Part shown: in pieces, positions 5,198 to 6,106 of the stretch
Position numbering within the stretch: the stretch's first letter is position 1
How the letters are laid out: every line of letters starts with the position of its first letter
Assembly (NCBI GenBank): GCA_002401215.1
Contig: NVSL01000010.1
Span: 25,347-31,452 of the forward strand
Origin: Flavobacteriaceae bacterium
GTDB lineage: Bacteria > Bacteroidota > Bacteroidia > Flavobacteriales > Flavobacteriaceae
DNA: 6,106 nt
Reading direction: 5' to 3'
The notes under the pieces: model-generated
Seen by the model: only the letters and a program-made list of their open reading frames with translations
Told to the model about the DNA's origin: nothing
Databases searched by the model: none
Position numbers and translations under genes: made by a program

Positions 5198-5228
5198 CAA
5201 ATGTATAAAAACTAAGGATGATTGCCAA
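5198..5228 (-). promoter_or_regulatory. Promoter of the DUF6341-trmB transcript
   Basis: On the minus strand, TTG (5228-5226), a 20-nt spacer and TACATTTG (5205-5198) match the flavobacterial consensus TTG-N17-23-TAnnTTTG. The -7 box ends 20 nt before the ATG at 5177, giving a leader of roughly 12-15 nt. The -33 half overlaps codons 3-4 of the divergent gene. Confidence 0.55.
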
Positions 5229-6106
5229 TTTTTTTCAAAAAACAAAACCCGTACACGCGATTATCACCAGCGTATTATTTTTAATCTATTTTTTAGCAGC
5301 TGTTTTTTTGGTTGAAAAACCAGAATATTCGCATCTAACCTTCTTTCATAAATTGAGTTTATTGCTTGGTTTTTTATTCCTCTTTTTTCTAGTTCGATTT
5401 ATAAATAGAAAAAATTATCTCTCAGAAATGAATGCCTATTTATTGCTAATTTTAGCACTATTATTTGGAACTTTTCCGAGAACAATGGAATTCAATAATA
5501 TATTTATTGCACACTTTTTATTGTTGTTTTCTTTCCGTCGAATTTACAGTATACGAACTTTTAAAAGCGTGAATCAAAAATTATTTGACAGTGGATTTTG
5601 GATCGGAATAGCCACCCTGATTTATAGTTTTAGTGCGGTGTTTTCAGTCTTGGTTTTTGCAACAGCTTTGATACATAAAAAAGCTTCTATCCGCAGTTTT
5701 TTAATTCCGATAGTTGGTTTTATCACGCCCTTATTTTTAGCGTTTACTTATTTTTTTATTACGGATGATATTGCCCCTTTTTATCAAAAACTGACCTTTA
5801 TTTATAGCTTTGATTTTAGTAATTATTTTGAATTATCGCTATTAATTCCGATAGTGTTTTTATCGCTATTAGTCATTGTATCATTGGGGTTGGTAAGTGT
5901 AAAGTCAGCTTCTTTGTCTAACGATATTAAGCAATCATGGTTGCTAGTAATTATACACTTTTTGTGTGCAGTTTACATCGTAGTGATGGCACCTTCAAAA
6001 AATGGTTCGGAGTTAATATTTCTATTTTTTCCAGTTGCAATTATGGTAACAAATTACCTGCAATTACTCAATCGAATGGTCTTTAGAGAAGTTGTAATTT
6101 ACCTGC
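5218..6106 (+). CDS. DUF6427-type polytopic membrane protein, 3' partial
   Basis: An ATG at 5218 opens a frame that stays open to the right edge (296 residues, no stop). MIANFFQKTKPVHAIITS is a short basic cytoplasmic start. About eight to nine hydrophobic segments follow, near residues 14-32, 44-61, 73-87, 92-105, 127-151, 160-180, 205-228, 241-258 and 266-284. Conserved-looking features are FPRTMEFNN (86-94), the basic loop FRRIYSIR (106-113), and APSKNGSELIFLFFPVAIM (258-276). The layout and the GSELxFxFFP-type motif fit what I recall of DUF6427, an inner-membrane family of about 310 residues restricted to Bacteroidota, so few residues should be missing. The function is unknown and no transporter or enzyme motif stands out. 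The start is favoured because the DUF6341-type gene begins only 40 nt away and the basic N-terminus is family-like. Four nucleotides, AAGG, precede the ATG too closely for a normal ribosome site. Confidence 0.78.
   Translation, partial: MIANFFQKTKPVHAIITSVLFLIYFLAAVFLVEKPEYSHLTFFHKLSLLLGFLFLFFLVRFINRKNYLSEMNAYLLLILALLFGTFPRTMEFNNIFIAHFLLLFSFRRIYSIRTFKSVNQKLFDSGFWIGIATLIYSFSAVFSVLVFATALIHKKASIRSFLIPIVGFITPLFLAFTYFFITDDIAPFYQKLTFIYSFDFSNYFELSLLIPIVFLSLLVIVSLGLVSVKSASLSNDIKQSWLLVIIHFLCAVYIVVMAPSKNGSELIFLFFPVAIMVTNYLQLLNRMVFREVVIYL

Noticed and set aside
5201..5215. Four-codon mini frame ATG TAT AAA AAC TAA before the DUF6427-type start
   Set aside because: The predicted transcript start (about 5203) would exclude its ATG, and four codons in AT-rich DNA are expected by chance.
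1..6106. CRISPR array, tRNA or rRNA gene, transposase, phage or defence genes
   Set aside because: I looked on both strands and saw no regular spacer-repeat pattern, no cloverleaf, and no protein with such motifs.

Overview
The window looks like ordinary chromosome from a member of the Flavobacteriaceae (Bacteroidota). The evidence is the low GC content, A/T-rich start regions without Shine-Dalgarno sequences, -7 boxes of the TAnnTTTG type, and lineage-typical proteins. These include a small secreted carboxypeptidase-regulatory-like protein, a Mrp ATPase whose usual CxxC site is replaced, and DUF6341- and DUF6427-type membrane proteins next to trmB. Short flavobacterial-type interspersed repeats fill the gaps. 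Assignments come from motif reading and memory of the families; no search was run.

Layout, left to right. Positions 2-775 (+) hold the 3' part of an exported protein of unknown function; its start lies outside the window. Positions 776-976 are a convergent spacer with a decayed interspersed repeat and a degenerate 7-nt tandem repeat. Positions 977-1153 (-) encode a 58-residue two-helix membrane protein that is easy to miss because of its size. Next comes a minus-strand cluster read mrp (3561-2434), a NifU-domain gene (2426-2184), then tryptophan 2,3-dioxygenase (2171-1221). The junctions are 7 and 12 nt, so this is almost certainly one operon, and a TATATTTG -7 box lies 30 nt before the mrp GTG start. 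Positions 3562-3749 hold that promoter region and another repeat. Positions 3750-4085 (-) encode an alkyltransferase-like protein with PAHRV in place of PCHRV. Positions 4086-4262 are filled by two repeat-like elements. trmB (4937-4263) and a DUF6341-type gene (5177-4977) follow on the minus strand. A DUF6427-type polytopic membrane protein runs divergently from 5218 past the right edge.

How the genes work together: the Mrp ATPase and the NifU domain protein form a plausible iron-sulfur carrier pair. The linked dioxygenase is a haem enzyme starting tryptophan breakdown through kynurenine, so its link to the pair may be only co-transcription. The alkyltransferase-like protein (alkyl-guanine recognition) and TrmB (m7G46 in tRNA) are independent housekeeping functions. 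The DUF6341 and DUF6427 genes share one very compact divergent control region with a common dyad axis.

I found no CRISPR array, rRNA or tRNA gene, transposase, phage gene or recognisable defence system. The best second-look items are the symmetric divergent promoter at 5168-5228, the unlisted small membrane gene, the cysteine-poor Mrp, and the intergenic repeats.
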